Below, one piece after another: positions 23,110 to 34,679 of a stretch of DNA of 64,000 nucleotides. The stretch comes from Dichetophora obliterata (lineage: Eukaryota > Arthropoda > Insecta > Diptera > Sciomyzidae). The notes beneath the pieces are model-generated. The model ran no database searches. It worked only from the letters and a program-made list of their open reading frames with translations, and was not told the origin of the DNA. The stretch covers positions 19,967,819 through 20,031,818 of the forward strand of contig OY986439.1 in the NCBI GenBank assembly GCA_963920525.1. The letters are read 5' to 3'. The position numbers and the translations under genes were made by a program. The first letter of the stretch is position 1. Every line of letters starts with the position of its first letter.

Positions 23110-23430
23110 TTTATTTACTGAAAACTAGAATAGTTTGATTGATTTTAGAAATTTATTTTCCGTTAATTGAAAACAATTTGCTTGATCCAAGTAAACAGTT
23201 TGCTCAAAACTAAAATAATTTGCTTGATTTTAGAAATTTATTTTCCGTTAATTGAAAACAATTTGCTTAATTCAAGTAAGTAATTTACTGAAAACTAGAA
23301 AAATTTGCTTTATTTGAGAAATTAATTTTTCTTGAATTGAGAACGATTTGCATGATTCAAGTAAACATTTTACTGAAAACTAGAATAATTTACTTAATTT
23401 GAGAAATTTATTTATCCATATATGTTCACA
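23110..23430. repeat. Tandem array of ~85-bp units beside the palindrome
   Basis: Three to four diverged units each contain ACTGAAAACTAGAATAATTT, then GAAATTTATTTTCCGTTAAT, then TTGCTTGATTCAAGTAA. The same CTTGATTCAAG word occurs in the palindrome arms, so array and palindrome probably belong to one element or share its subrepeats. Confidence 0.75.
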
Positions 23431-26400
23431 AGAAATGTTTTAGATTGAGTTTGTTTTAATTTTTTCATATTGCACTATCAAAAATTGATTAAATTAAGAA
23501 AATATATCCCAAATTCAAGTCTTTTTCCAAGTATTCCAGGTATAGAATCAAGTATTTTATGCTTGTTCATAAGCAATAATTCATTTTACTAAGTTTTAGC
23601 AATAAATGCTCGTTATAATTATTTTTTTCTTAATTTTAGTTTTTAATGCTTGATTTGAGCAAATGGGACTTCCTTTTAAATTTTCTTAAATCAAGCAAAA
23701 TATTTGCTTAATATAAGAATAGTATTTCCCTTCGTGTAGTAAAATATTACTCAGGCTAAGCCAATATTTGAGATTTTAGGCAAAATCCATATATTAGGGT
23801 GGTCCTTATTTTAGAAATAGTTGAGCACCCGATTTTTTTGTTCCTTAGCGTCGAAAAATAAGTCCCTAATTTTTTTTTACAACAACAATAGCATGTGCCG
23901 CTCGGATCTTTATATTAAATATGTTATATTCAAAATTCAATATAATTTAATATAATAATATACTATTCAAAAATGGAATAGTAAAACTTTAAGCTACAAT
24001 TATAGTTCTCGATACTATGTGGCCCCAAAGTAAGTTAAAATCGCTTGAGGTCACACGATATTACGTCATGAAATTGATTTGTATGCATTTTGTGTGTTTT
24101 AAGTGATTACAGGAATGACACAAAATGTCAGATATGACAAAATCGTCTTTATTGGGTAATCGCAGGCAACAAAAAAAACTAAAACACTTTTTCGCAAGTT
24201 TTTTTAATTTATTTTCAAATTGCTTTAATATGTTATACTCAATTTCGTTTAAGTTTATCACTAACTAACTACATAGTTAGTCACAGGTATGCCAACTTTT
24301 TTTGGTTTATATATTATTATTATAACAAATAAGTTCAATTTTGCACTTCAGCTTCGCACTAACAACCACTGGTGCCTTTTTTAAACTTGAATATAAGTAG
24401 CAAACCTCAGAGAGTAAAAATTGCCATGTAAAGCTTCTTGAGAACATAAGCCGTTCGGAGTCGGCATAAAACACGTAGGTCCAGTTCTTGGTCATTTGTG
24501 ATCAAACATTTAATAACACGCACAACACAATTGATCAATAGAAGCTAGGTCAAAGTCCTTCCAAGAGCTGAAATGGCCAGTTTATTTATATTTATTATTA
24601 TAAGTAGTGTGAAAAGAAGCACTGTGAGGGCGCTCAAACGATACTTTCCTCTTAGTTTTGTATGCTAAAATGCGCGAAATTCAAAAAGTGATGAAATCGA
24701 GGTAAGATGTACAGAAATTTTGTAGTTAAAACAAAAGTTAAGATAACTTTTATAATTATTAAGAATAGCAGAAAATTCACACGGTGTACGTAACATTTTG
24801 ACATTGTGATCTAGAATATGTAGAAATAAAAATTGCGGAAGCTTCACTCTTTGAATTGTTATAATTTTGATCGAGAACAGGTTACAGGAATGACATTTTA
24901 GGCCTATGTTGGGCTCTTCCACCTGCAAAATTAGTTTTTTTAATGATCAGTTAGTACATAAACATCAAGAAAAGACTTTTTAAGAGAGCTGGAGTATTTT
25001 GAAGTAACAAAAATGGTTTTTTTGCCACTCAAAACTGTAAGGACATGTGAATGGGCACTTTTGGCGGAATTGCTTATATATGAGTATATAGCAAATAAAT
25101 ACCTTTTTATAGGAATATATACAACTCTAAACAATTCGACCATACAAAGATTTTGTGTGTATTGCATATCGATAACCTAATATGAAAAGGCCCCAATCCA
25201 CATTTTTTTCAAAATCGGTTATTATTGGATTAAGATATATCATGCCAATCTTAATTCATTAATGCCAATCTGCACCCAAATTTTGTAGCTATCCGACACT
25301 AGAAGTGATATTTTTATTGAATTTTTAAAAGCCCTGTCATTACTTCAAAATTCTTTGAAATAAAAAATGCCCTATTCACTTGACATTGAATTTGAGTTTA
25401 CAAAATTATTTTGTAAAATTTTTCAAATTTTATTAGATTGTTAAAGCTGTTATTTTATCGTTTCGATAGTTATAAAAAGAGTTCTAAAACCTTGTTTTTA
25501 TATCTAAAATGTCAATTAAATACACTCCTGCTTTGTTTAACATTAAAAAAAACTAACATCATCTGCTTTTTTCGACATCAGTGTGGCAAATGCGCTAACC
25601 CACGTAAGTCTATTAATTAAATTTAATTAAAAAATTTACAGAATTAGGTTTCTCCCAATATTTTTGTTAATATTGCGTACCAAGAATTATCAAAACTTGT
25701 TTATTCTGAGTTTTATAACGTTTTTGTCTTTCATATAAGGTATCGATATGTTGTTGTAAAAAATGTGTCAAGCAAAAGTAGAAGTGACGAAGTGAAAGAT
25801 TTAAAGACCAAAGTTACTAACAATAAAATGCATTTTTAGTCATGGATATTTTTTAAATTTAACACAGATATAATAACAGGATATAAAAGCTTTTGATTAC
25901 CTGCAATATATGTTATTATCTCATAATAATAAAATTGTATATAATCGTCTATCATTTTATTATAATCTACCAATAATAATGATCATAAAAAGGGACATTG
26001 ATGTTTCCTTCTTGGCTTTGGCATTAAAATGTATTTACAAGATATATAATTAGAAGTTTATGTTAATTGTTGTTTGTTTAGCTTGCTATTAAATGAGTAC
26101 AAATACATGTTATAAACAAAAATATGTCATTTCCTATTTTGTAGCGGTCAGTAACGTTATTTTTATTACTTGCGTTGTCAAAATAAGCATCTAATTCATC
26201 ACACTCGATAAGTATACATTTTTTGTACGAGTTGAGTTTTTACAAAATAACCCAAAAATAATAAGATGTAACTTATTCCAAAAAGCTTAAAGAGGCTTTC
26301 ATAAAATAGATAATTGACATTTATGATGTAAGTTAAATGGTCTATGAAAATAACTTTAAATCGTTAAATTAACTCGTTAAATTAAAAATAATGCAATCGT

Positions 26401-27300
26401 TAAATTAAAGGCGTAGCATGGAGAAAAATAATATAGCAATACTTTAAAAAACTAATTATTAGACTCTGTTAATTGAATTGAGACAGCCAACAACAACAAC
26501 TATAACTGCAACTACACACGAAAACTTATAAAACTAATACAAAACTATAAAAAATAGCAGAAAATACATTAAAACTAAGGCGTAGTCAAAACTTAGCATA
26601 TCAATTAGAAGCCAAAGTAGCAGCAGCAGCAACAGATTTGAACGGGAAAAAAAAAAACCAAAAACATAAAAACCAAAACACATTTACCTAACCATTAATA
26701 AGTGGAAATAATTTGTGTAGAGAAAAATGTTTCGGAAAATGTTGGCATAATTGAGCATTGAACAAATTAATTGCAAACGGCAGACAATTCTAACTACAAA
26801 AGCAACGGCAAAACATGAACATGGACATTAACAGCAGCAACAACATGAGGAGTTGCCATGCGGAAATTATTTCGTTTGTTGTTGCTGTTGTTGTTGTTGT
26901 TGTTGTTGGTGGCCCTGACTAAATGAATGCATAATGAAATGAATGAGTGAGTGAACGAATGAATGAATGGCATGAATGTAAATGTGTCAAAATGGAAATG
27001 GATTTTTAAATACTCAGGAGCAACAACAACAACAATAACAGCAACTTTAACATGCTAACTTTGCACAGTGTTAGATTTAGCCAACAGTTAAGAAAACATT
27101 TATTATGTGTTAAACAAAACACAACTTTTTTCCTATAGAATAAATATTTGAGGATTTAGATTAACTTTATATTCTGGCAGTAATGCATTTTTAGTACATA
27201 ACCCTAATTTTTTGCATCATAAAATGTAGATGTCAAAGATATTAAAAATATAATAAAGAATATAAAATTTAAAGCAACTAATAACTTTGGTGTTCTTTAA
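23431..27300. other. Long AT-rich stretch without recognised genes
   Basis: At 23797 a TTAGGGTGGTCC string resembles a transposon end, but no partner was found. 26.46-27.05 kb is richer in CAA/GTT triplet runs (for example GTT repeats at 26878-26908) and could be transcribed untranslated sequence. Otherwise nothing is supportable. Confidence 0.4.
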
Positions 27301-28530
27301 TGACGAATAAAAATGTATTTTGAAGAAATAAAAGACGAATAATGAATAATAAATTGATACTGAATATCCAATGAATGATGAATAAGAAATTAATAATTAT
27401 ATAAATACAAATAGTAAGATATTAATAACGAATAACAAATGGGCAATTAAAACAAAATCAATTTTAAATAAAGTAAACATATCGAGAGCTGATATTCAAT
27501 ATGACCTATCTCCATTTTTCACGAAAATTACTTTTTTATGGCAAAGAAATCGTTGACTCACCTGCCACCTATCAGATTTATTTTAATTTACCAAAAAAAA
27601 GAGTAGCAAAGTATTCCCACTCAAATTTTTGCCTTATCTACACTACAGTTATTTTGTTTGTGATTGCAAAAGGACTCATCTACACAATTTTTCGGAAATA
27701 TTCAAGAAAATTTTAACAAATTTTCGTTAGACTACAATGGCAGGGAAAATAGAGAAGGAAATGCATTGAAAAGCATAGAAGTAGATTATGCATCATCAGC
27801 GGAGGAAGATATTGCAAAAATAACAGGAGCTCTTATAATCAATTGAAACTCTCTTAAAATATCAATAAATTACAACTGAAAGTTTTCTATAAGACCTTGT
27901 AATTTATTTTGTTGATTTTCTGTGATTTAAATACAAATTCAAAATGTTTGATAGTTTAAATCATATTTGATTTTAAATACAAATTCTAGTTGTTTGATAG
28001 TTTAAAATCGTTTATTGAGCTTTAGGTCAGGTTAGAACAATTAATTATAATCCATAAATTTAGATTATTATGGAGAAATTAATATATATATGATAATAAT
28101 ACAATATAGAAAAAAATTTATAGCAATAAGATTTCCAATGATTTTTTTTTTGTTAATAAGTTTTTATTTATTCTTTTTTCAATTTTTTATTCATTACTCA
28201 TATGTTATTCATTATCCATTTTTTATTCATTATTTATTTTTTGTTCATTATTCATTTTTTATTTATCATTCACTTTTTTCATTATTCATTATTAATTTCT
28301 TATTGATTGTTCATTTATTATTCGTTTTTTAATAATGGCTTAGTATATTAACAAATACTTAGTAGAATAACAAATGAATAATAAACAAAAAATTAATAAT
28401 GAATGAATAATGAAAAAAAAAATTATCAATACAAAATTAATAGTGAATAAAAACAAGATTAATTAAAAATTCTGAAAAACTTTTTGAATTCAAATGAATA
28501 AAAATTTGATTCATTATTCTGAATAACGAA
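27300..28530. repeat. Degenerate GAATAAT / ATTCATTATT repeats
   Basis: Between 27330-27440, 28140-28340 and 28360-28530 the sequence is made of slipped variants of ATTCATTATT or its complement AATAATGAAT. The last two blocks are in opposite polarity and could pair. It looks like an old decayed minisatellite. Confidence 0.6.
27667..27846 (+). other. Possible small terminal exon
   Basis: A non-repetitive plus-strand frame of about 60 codons, acidic (NGRENREGNALKS, SSAEEDIAKITGALIIN), ends in TGA. An AATAAA poly(A)-type signal follows at about 27866. There is no ATG at its start, so it would need an upstream exon. An acceptor-like CTACACTACAG precedes it. It is not recognised and may be chance. 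Confidence 0.2.
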
Positions 28531-28792
28531 AATAAATAGTTGAAATGTATAATTAACCATTTTTTTAAAAAATGAATGTGAATTAAAAATATTATTTATA
28601 AATCAATTTTGCATTCATTGAATGTATTCTTATGTCGTTATTCAATTATACTTAAAATTCTAAATATGAATGCCGATTTTACAGCTCTGTAATTATAAAT
28701 AAATTTTTTTAAATTGCACTTGTTTTCAAAAGTCATTGAATACAGTTTTATGTCGCTATTGAGTTAATCTTTACTTAATTAAAAATAGCATA

Positions 28793-29345
28793 ACATAACA
28801 CAACATAATATAACATAACATAACATAACATAATATAACATAACATAACATAACATAACATAACATAACATAACATAACATAACATAACATAACATAACA
28901 TAACATAACATAACATAACATAACATAACATAACATAACATAACATAACATAACATAACATAACATAACATAACATAACATAACATAACATAACATAACA
29001 TAACATAACATAACATAACATAACATAACATAACATAACATAACATAACATAACATAACATAACATAACATAACATAACATAACATAACATAACATAACA
29101 TAACATAACATAACATAACATAACATAACATAACATAACATAACATAACATAACATAACATAACATAACATAACATACCATAACATAACATAACATAACA
29201 TAACATAACATAACATAACATAACATAACATAACATAACATAACATAACATAACATAACATAACATAACATAACATAACACAACATAACATAACATAACA
29301 TAACATAACATAACATAACATAACATAACATAACATAACATAACA
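28793..29345. repeat. (TAACA)n pentanucleotide array, ~550 bp
   Basis: About 110 nearly perfect copies of TAACA, with only a few substitutions clustered at the left end plus one TACCA near 29176 and one CAACA near 29281. Because the complementary pentamer TGTTA contains no stop in any frame, all three minus-strand frames stay open and read repeating MLCYV. These frames are not genes. Confidence 0.98.
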
Positions 29346-30277
29346 ATATTTTGTTTGTCTGGCCAAATTCATGTCAAAAATGTCCTTTAAAAAATTATCC
29401 TTCTTTGTTACGTGTTATGTTATTTCAAAGTCTTTTTTTAACCTGACGTTCCGGAAAAAAGTAAGAGCGCTGTTTTACTAGGGCAAAAAAGGAGGAAATG
29501 CCAAGAAAAAATTCACGGAGGAAGAAATTCAACTTCAATTGGTATTTTTCCTTTTTTTTAAACTCCCTCCATATCTTAACGACTTTCTTTTTTTAATATG
29601 TATTTAACTTTTTATGTAGCTTAAAATAGGTATGTTTCCGTACTAATTTTAAGTAATTTTAATAGAATAGAGAGTGACATTTTGCATGTTATTCTTCTCT
29701 CTCAAGCTTCAAAATTTGTAAAATAACGCTTTCAAGCAACTTTTAATTGCTTGAATCGAGTACGGAAACAGATCTAATGTAAACATTGAAAACAGCTGCT
29801 CAGTCAGAGTTGTTCACAAAATATTGGTGGTGGTTTTTTTTATTTTATTTTTTTCTATACCCTTGAGGTGAAAAGCATCGAAAGCCTGACTAACCTGAAG
29901 TCTAGACTAATCTGTATTCTACTCTAGTCTGTCTAGATGTACTAACCTCTCGGTTGTTTTTGCTGCTTTTCATCAGTCTCGGCATATGTTCGCTGGGCAA
30001 GGCTGAGTATTCTTTACTCCTTTACGCATCTTGCCTAAGAAGAAAGAATAAACAAAGTACTTAGACATCAAAACAGCGATTTGCAAGTCAGACATGTTTA
30101 TATTTTAAAAAAATTCAGAAATCGGAAATTTCCGACGAGTTGAAGTGAGCGACCCTTTGTAATGTTTCGTTTTTTTCACATACATCCGTCAAACTTAAAA
30201 TCGCCATTACTTCATTTCGTTAATGCACCTGTTACCAAAACAAATAATTTTGTTCATATTTTGTTAAACACAGATTA
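29346..30277. other. Spacer without recognised gene
   Basis: Nothing supportable beyond AT-rich unique sequence. Confidence 0.5.
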
Positions 30278-30285
30278 ATGCACAG

Positions 30286-30623
30286 TAGGGCGGGTCGATT
30301 CAAAATCCGCTGTTGCTCAGTGATGTTTGTCAAATATTTGTATGGGGAATCCCCCAAGGGGTTCCAGAAGGTGTGCCACTGGCATGTTTGGATAGGCCCT
30401 CCAAAGATAGAAGGGGTCGGTCATACATTTGGACTTTATTGGGGCACTCTAAATGGGTCAAAGAGGGGTTTTTCAAAATTTGACCCTACGGAAAAGTTGG
30501 GGCATTAGAAATCGTTTTAGAGGTATAGTTTCTCGGGCAAAGTTTCTTATTTTGATCCCTAGAATACGATTTTCACTGAGCAATGGGCGATTTTTTTGCC
30601 TCCCCACAAATCTACCCGGCCTA
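30286..30623. mobile_element. 338-bp MITE with 8-bp target duplication
   Basis: A perfect 8-bp direct repeat ATGCACAG lies at 30278-30285 and 30624-30631. The ends are TAGGGCGGGTCGATT and the imperfect complement of AATCTACCCGGCCTA. No gene fits in it; frames of 70-90 codons crossing it are incidental. An 8-bp duplication fits hAT or P-type elements. Confidence 0.8.
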
Positions 30624-31139
30624 ATGCACAGATATATAAATCGACTACCACTCAGCTACAATAGAATTAATGATAATTTTGACGTAAATTTCAGCATGGA
30701 AGTGAATACCCTTAATATGTTGCACTATTAAATCGGCAATGTTCAAATTTCAGAACAATGATTTGTACATTTTACTTGTCTTGGGGTAGGCCTAGAACGA
30801 TGGAATCGACCACACAGGACTCAAGCACGGTCCTATATGCCACCCGGTATACATACAAACATATAATATATGTCGTTCTGACTTGCTTAGACCAATAAAA
30901 TCCTGTTTCAGCGAGGTGGTGGTATGGACGCCACGCCAATTCCTTTAATTAGGGAAGGGAACGGTTGCGACCGCAGGCTCTAAGACAAACTAGGTCTTAT
31001 AGGCCACTCGTATTAACACGTACCCGTTGTTCTCCAGAAATGATTTAGGGAAAAAAGTCCCAAACTAGCACGGTGTGGCGTAGCAACTAAGTTTATCGGC
31101 AACTAAGCCCCGACTAGAGTATCATCAAGAATCGGAAGT

Positions 31140-32375
31140 TAATCAGCGCGATTTGGCCCGTCCCATCGCATCTGCCACACCGTTACACTGCAGTCTCTTG
31201 CTCTCCTGCGTTTGGAGTACTTAATCTATTCGTGTAGAAGAACGTCGTATATCACGCTTTTGTTCGCAAGGAGGTCTATTGGGGGAGTACACGCAACAAC
31301 TAGCCCTGCATCGGCGGAAACAGTACGGAATGCGCAACCTTCTCTAAGTGGTACCTACACAGATACACCAACTCTATGCTTTTTCGTACGTAGGAGCTGC
31401 ATTTAGCTTCCTTGGCCCATATGGGGGCTGCGTACAGCAGTATTGAGCTGACGACACTGACTATGAACCTTCTACGCGTTTGCCTAGGACCTCTAGTGTT
31501 CGACAAAATTCTCGTTAGCGCTGCAGCTGCGCTTCCCGCTTTTCTACTTGTGCATGTTAGGTGCTGCTAACCCATTAATAGCCACTGTACTTGCACAGGT
31601 ACAGAAAGGTATTTTTAACTTTTAAAGTTTTCTTTGTTGTTAAGCATTAGTGAATTTTTTTGTTAATTGTAATTGTTAAGCGGGTCCATTCCATTTGTGT
31701 CTCATCTGTTTTTTAAATATGTTTTCTCAAAAAAAATATAAAAAAAAATAAAAAAACATTTTTTTGCTATTTTAGTTTGTTTTCTATTGTAAAATAAAAT
31801 TTTTTTGGACTTTTCACTTTTACTTTTCATTTGGCTCTTAATGAGTTAAAGTTAAGCCTATGGTCTAACATAACGCCAAGGCACTTAACGAATAGTTTCG
31901 ATACAACTGTATGGTCACCAACCGATATTTTCGTTGTCTCAACTGTTCTTCCGCTGCTTATGAGCACTGCCTCCATTTTGTGCTCAGCCAGACAGAGATC
32001 CGCCGTACTCAGCCACTGCTGCACCGCCATCACCGCTTGGTTGCATTAATTCTCCATTTTCATACAGATGCTTTGCTACAACTATAAGAGCAATATCATC
32101 TGCGAACCTGATTATGTGGGCCCCATCTGGCAGCTGTCGCCGCAGGACTCCTTCATGCATTAAGTTTCATAGGACAGGGCCCAAAACTGATCCTTGTGGA
32201 ATTTCACTAGTGGCTTTAAAGGTTTCTGTACCTTCTTCTGTTTCGTATTAGAGAATTCTACCTTCGAAATAGTCTCGGATAATTCTACAAAGGTAGAAGG
32301 GGACCTTGAGGTGTCCAAGACCATCTAGAATTCTGGTCCAATTGGCCGAATTGAAGGCATTGGTGGTGGTGTGCA
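31140..32375 (-). pseudogene. R1-like LINE reverse transcriptase, decayed and interrupted
   Basis: Minus-strand pieces in order: TNAFNSANWTRILDGLGHLK (start of the palm), EIPQGSVLGPVL, RFADDIALIV (FADD at 32095-32106), HKMEAVLISSGRTVETTKIS, KCLGVMLDHRLNF, then after a break RKAGSAAAALTRILSNTRG, GPRQTRRRFIVSVVSSILLY and WQMRWDGPN. This is the thumb and C-terminal style of R1-clade LINEs. Stops, frameshifts and an AT-rich insertion at about 31566-31810 destroy it. The 5' side stops abruptly at about 32375 inside the reverse transcriptase. The 3' boundary on the low side is not clear and may reach about 30.8 kb. Confidence 0.7.
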
Positions 32376-32562
32376 ATACCAAATGAACACGTTCATTCAC
32401 AATAGTCTCATTCAATATTATTGGATTTGCATATGCAACAGCCTTTTTTTATATCAAATGTATGAATGTTGCAAATGCATATCAATATACTTTTCGTTTT
32501 TGTAAGAGCATTCAATTTTGCATTTGCAACGATGCAACAAGATCGTGAATTACCCTACTATT
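32376..32562. repeat. Possible truncated MITE
   Basis: The right edge reads GATCGTGAATTACCCTA, close to the terminal repeat of the MITE at 21991, and the interior shares ATTTGCAAATGCA-like words. The left end is missing. It abuts the break in the R1-like LINE. Confidence 0.35.
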
Positions 32563-34679
32563 CTGTCCTCTAGTCTTAGTTGTTTATGTTTTACTTCGTG
32601 TGCAAAGTGCTTTCGCACGGTATAGTTTGACACTGAGTCCATTTTTTGTCGAAAACATCACTCTCAACTTTGATAACTGAACAATTATTCTTTTTCCAAA
32701 TTTAAACACTATACTCGTAAAATCGAACACTGTGCGTTGTCAACTCTGTACCATATAGACACACGCACACATATGCATGATAGCTTGTACATGCAAAGGC
32801 ATTTTGAATGCTTAAATAACAATTAAAATCCAATGTTTTGACTGAGAGAGAAAAAACAACCAAAACAATTAGACTTCATTACGTATAGAATACAACTTCA
32901 GATCAACTCAATACATCCCTGCAGCACATCCAATCCTCAGTCAGCCACAAACTCTGCCGCCCATCATCAGGGGCTGCTAGCAACATGAAGCTGACTCTGC
33001 AGCCTGATTTGCCAGATGCAGCAGAACAATGCAAATATTGCATGTTAGCAAATGAAGCTGCAGCAATAACAACAACAACAACGGCAACTTTATATTGGTA
33101 ACAACACAAAAGCAGTTAAAAGATATTCACAAAACATTGAGAGAAAAAAACAAGCAGTAGGTACAAAAAACAGAAACCTACAAAAAACTACAAAAAGTTT
33201 TGAACATGCATTCAAAGTATTTTAGAATCAGCTACAGAATTCAAGACATGTGAGCTATACCTCAGTTAAAATGGGCCTCAGTTAGAGAGGCTTAGTCTGC
33301 GGCATCAATTTTTTTTTTCTCTTACACCATAAAACTGCGGCGTTTGTTAGGCGGCTCGGTATTCAATGTTCAGTGCATACAATTAAAATTAATTACAACT
33401 AATTACAAGTTAATATGGAAATCAGCTTCAAGCAACATAGCCTTACAAACACACACACACACCACAGTCACAGCATGCAGTCACTACGACCCAGTCAAAG
33501 TCAGGATCAGGATCAGGAGCAGCAGTCGGCACTTCAATAAATGATATTTAAGCCAAAAACCTACAACAACCCAACAACCTTCAAAACTGCTATCGATGTT
33601 GAGTTGTTGTGTTGCCTGCACCTATCTCACACTCAACTCCTCCTTCTTCACCTCTTTGTTTTGTGGCAAGTTGTTTCGTGCGCTACCACTTTGAATTTTC
33701 CATTTAATTAGAATTCTATACACGCGGAATTAACATAAAAAGGGTTTTTGGATCATCGCTTTATTTTATCTCGCCTGCTTTGACTGCATGTTGCTCTATT
33801 TAAGTTGTACTATTCAGCTCAGTATGTGATGAGTTGTGTTTAATTGTTGTTGTTGTTGAAGTTGTTGTGGAAATTGGAGTTGGAGCTACCGCCTGTTTTA
33901 ATGCTGCTGCTGCTGATGGCGCTGCTTCGACTCATCCGGCATTCATATCCAATGCATAACAATTTTAGACATTTTAATCTTGTTTTATAGTTATGTTGTT
34001 GTTGTTACTATCGTTTTAAGTGTTCGAGTCGTTTTATGTCGATGTTTGTGGGCATGTGCATCAAATTGTTGCCAAACATTTTTCATCTTAATAAAAATTA
34101 GAACTCCAACTTATTCACGTATTTCGAACTACCCGTGTGCACAAAAGTTTGAACTTCGTGAGAATAATTTTTAAGAGCACGAACTCGAACTGCACGTGAA
34201 TGAACTACACGTGAAATAGCAAAAGTACATGTTCAAGTTGTACGGATTCAATTACGGATATACGCGTTCACTTTAGTAACGCAATCTATGTTATTCCAAT
34301 AGACATTTTAGTATGATTGGACAAGAGATTATATTCCAATAGGTTCGGCTAGCTCCATTTTGTCCAGATATTAGTTCTTTTTTGGATTCCACGTCCTCTG
34401 CTGGCTGTCTAAAAACTGGGCTTATCTTCATTCAAAATGGGTCATATGGAATCTTTTATGTATATAAACTAATTTTATATATTTAAATATATAAACTAAG
34501 TCATTATTATTAAAAAAAATCAAAATTAATATAAAAGATGTACACAACATACTGCACTTAAACTACAATGTAAGTTATTAAGCTTACTTCTTCAAGTAAG
34601 ACTATTCGTACCAGAGAACTACACAAGCCTAGACAATAAATAAACTGCACAATAAATCTTCATTTATGCATATATATAA
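32563..34679. other. Intergenic stretch with CAA/CAG runs
   Basis: 32.9-33.6 kb and 33.85-33.96 kb are GC-richer with triplet runs and look like fly non-coding or UTR sequence. The remaining parts are AT-rich. One possible coding stretch is listed separately. Confidence 0.4.
32888..33103 (+). other. Possible coding stretch, ~71 codons
   Basis: A plus-strand frame after a TAG reads through LQHIQSSVSHKLCRPSSGAA, then an ATG (MKLTLQPDLPDAAEQCKYCM), and ends after a Thr run at TAA. It is GC-richer and less repetitive than chance frames here. Two Cys in CKYC are visible. The complementary strand also stays open, but only with a TTG start. I do not recognise it, and no splice or promoter signal decides it. 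Confidence 0.25.

Noticed and set aside
23797..23830. Transposon end TTAGGGTGGTCC
   Set aside because: No partner terminus or duplication found, so it is mentioned only in the stretch description.
28771..29372. Three overlapping minus-strand frames of 188-197 codons (repeating MLCYV)
   Set aside because: They are produced by the TAACA pentamer, which has no stop in any minus frame; no non-repeat coding sequence.
30278..30731. Two plus-strand frames of 76 and 92 codons
   Set aside because: They lie across the 338-bp MITE and its flank and have no recognisable product.
32903..33109. Minus-strand 68-codon frame resembling a signal peptide
   Set aside because: The first codon is TTG, and the hydrophobic run comes from a GTT/CAA triplet repeat.
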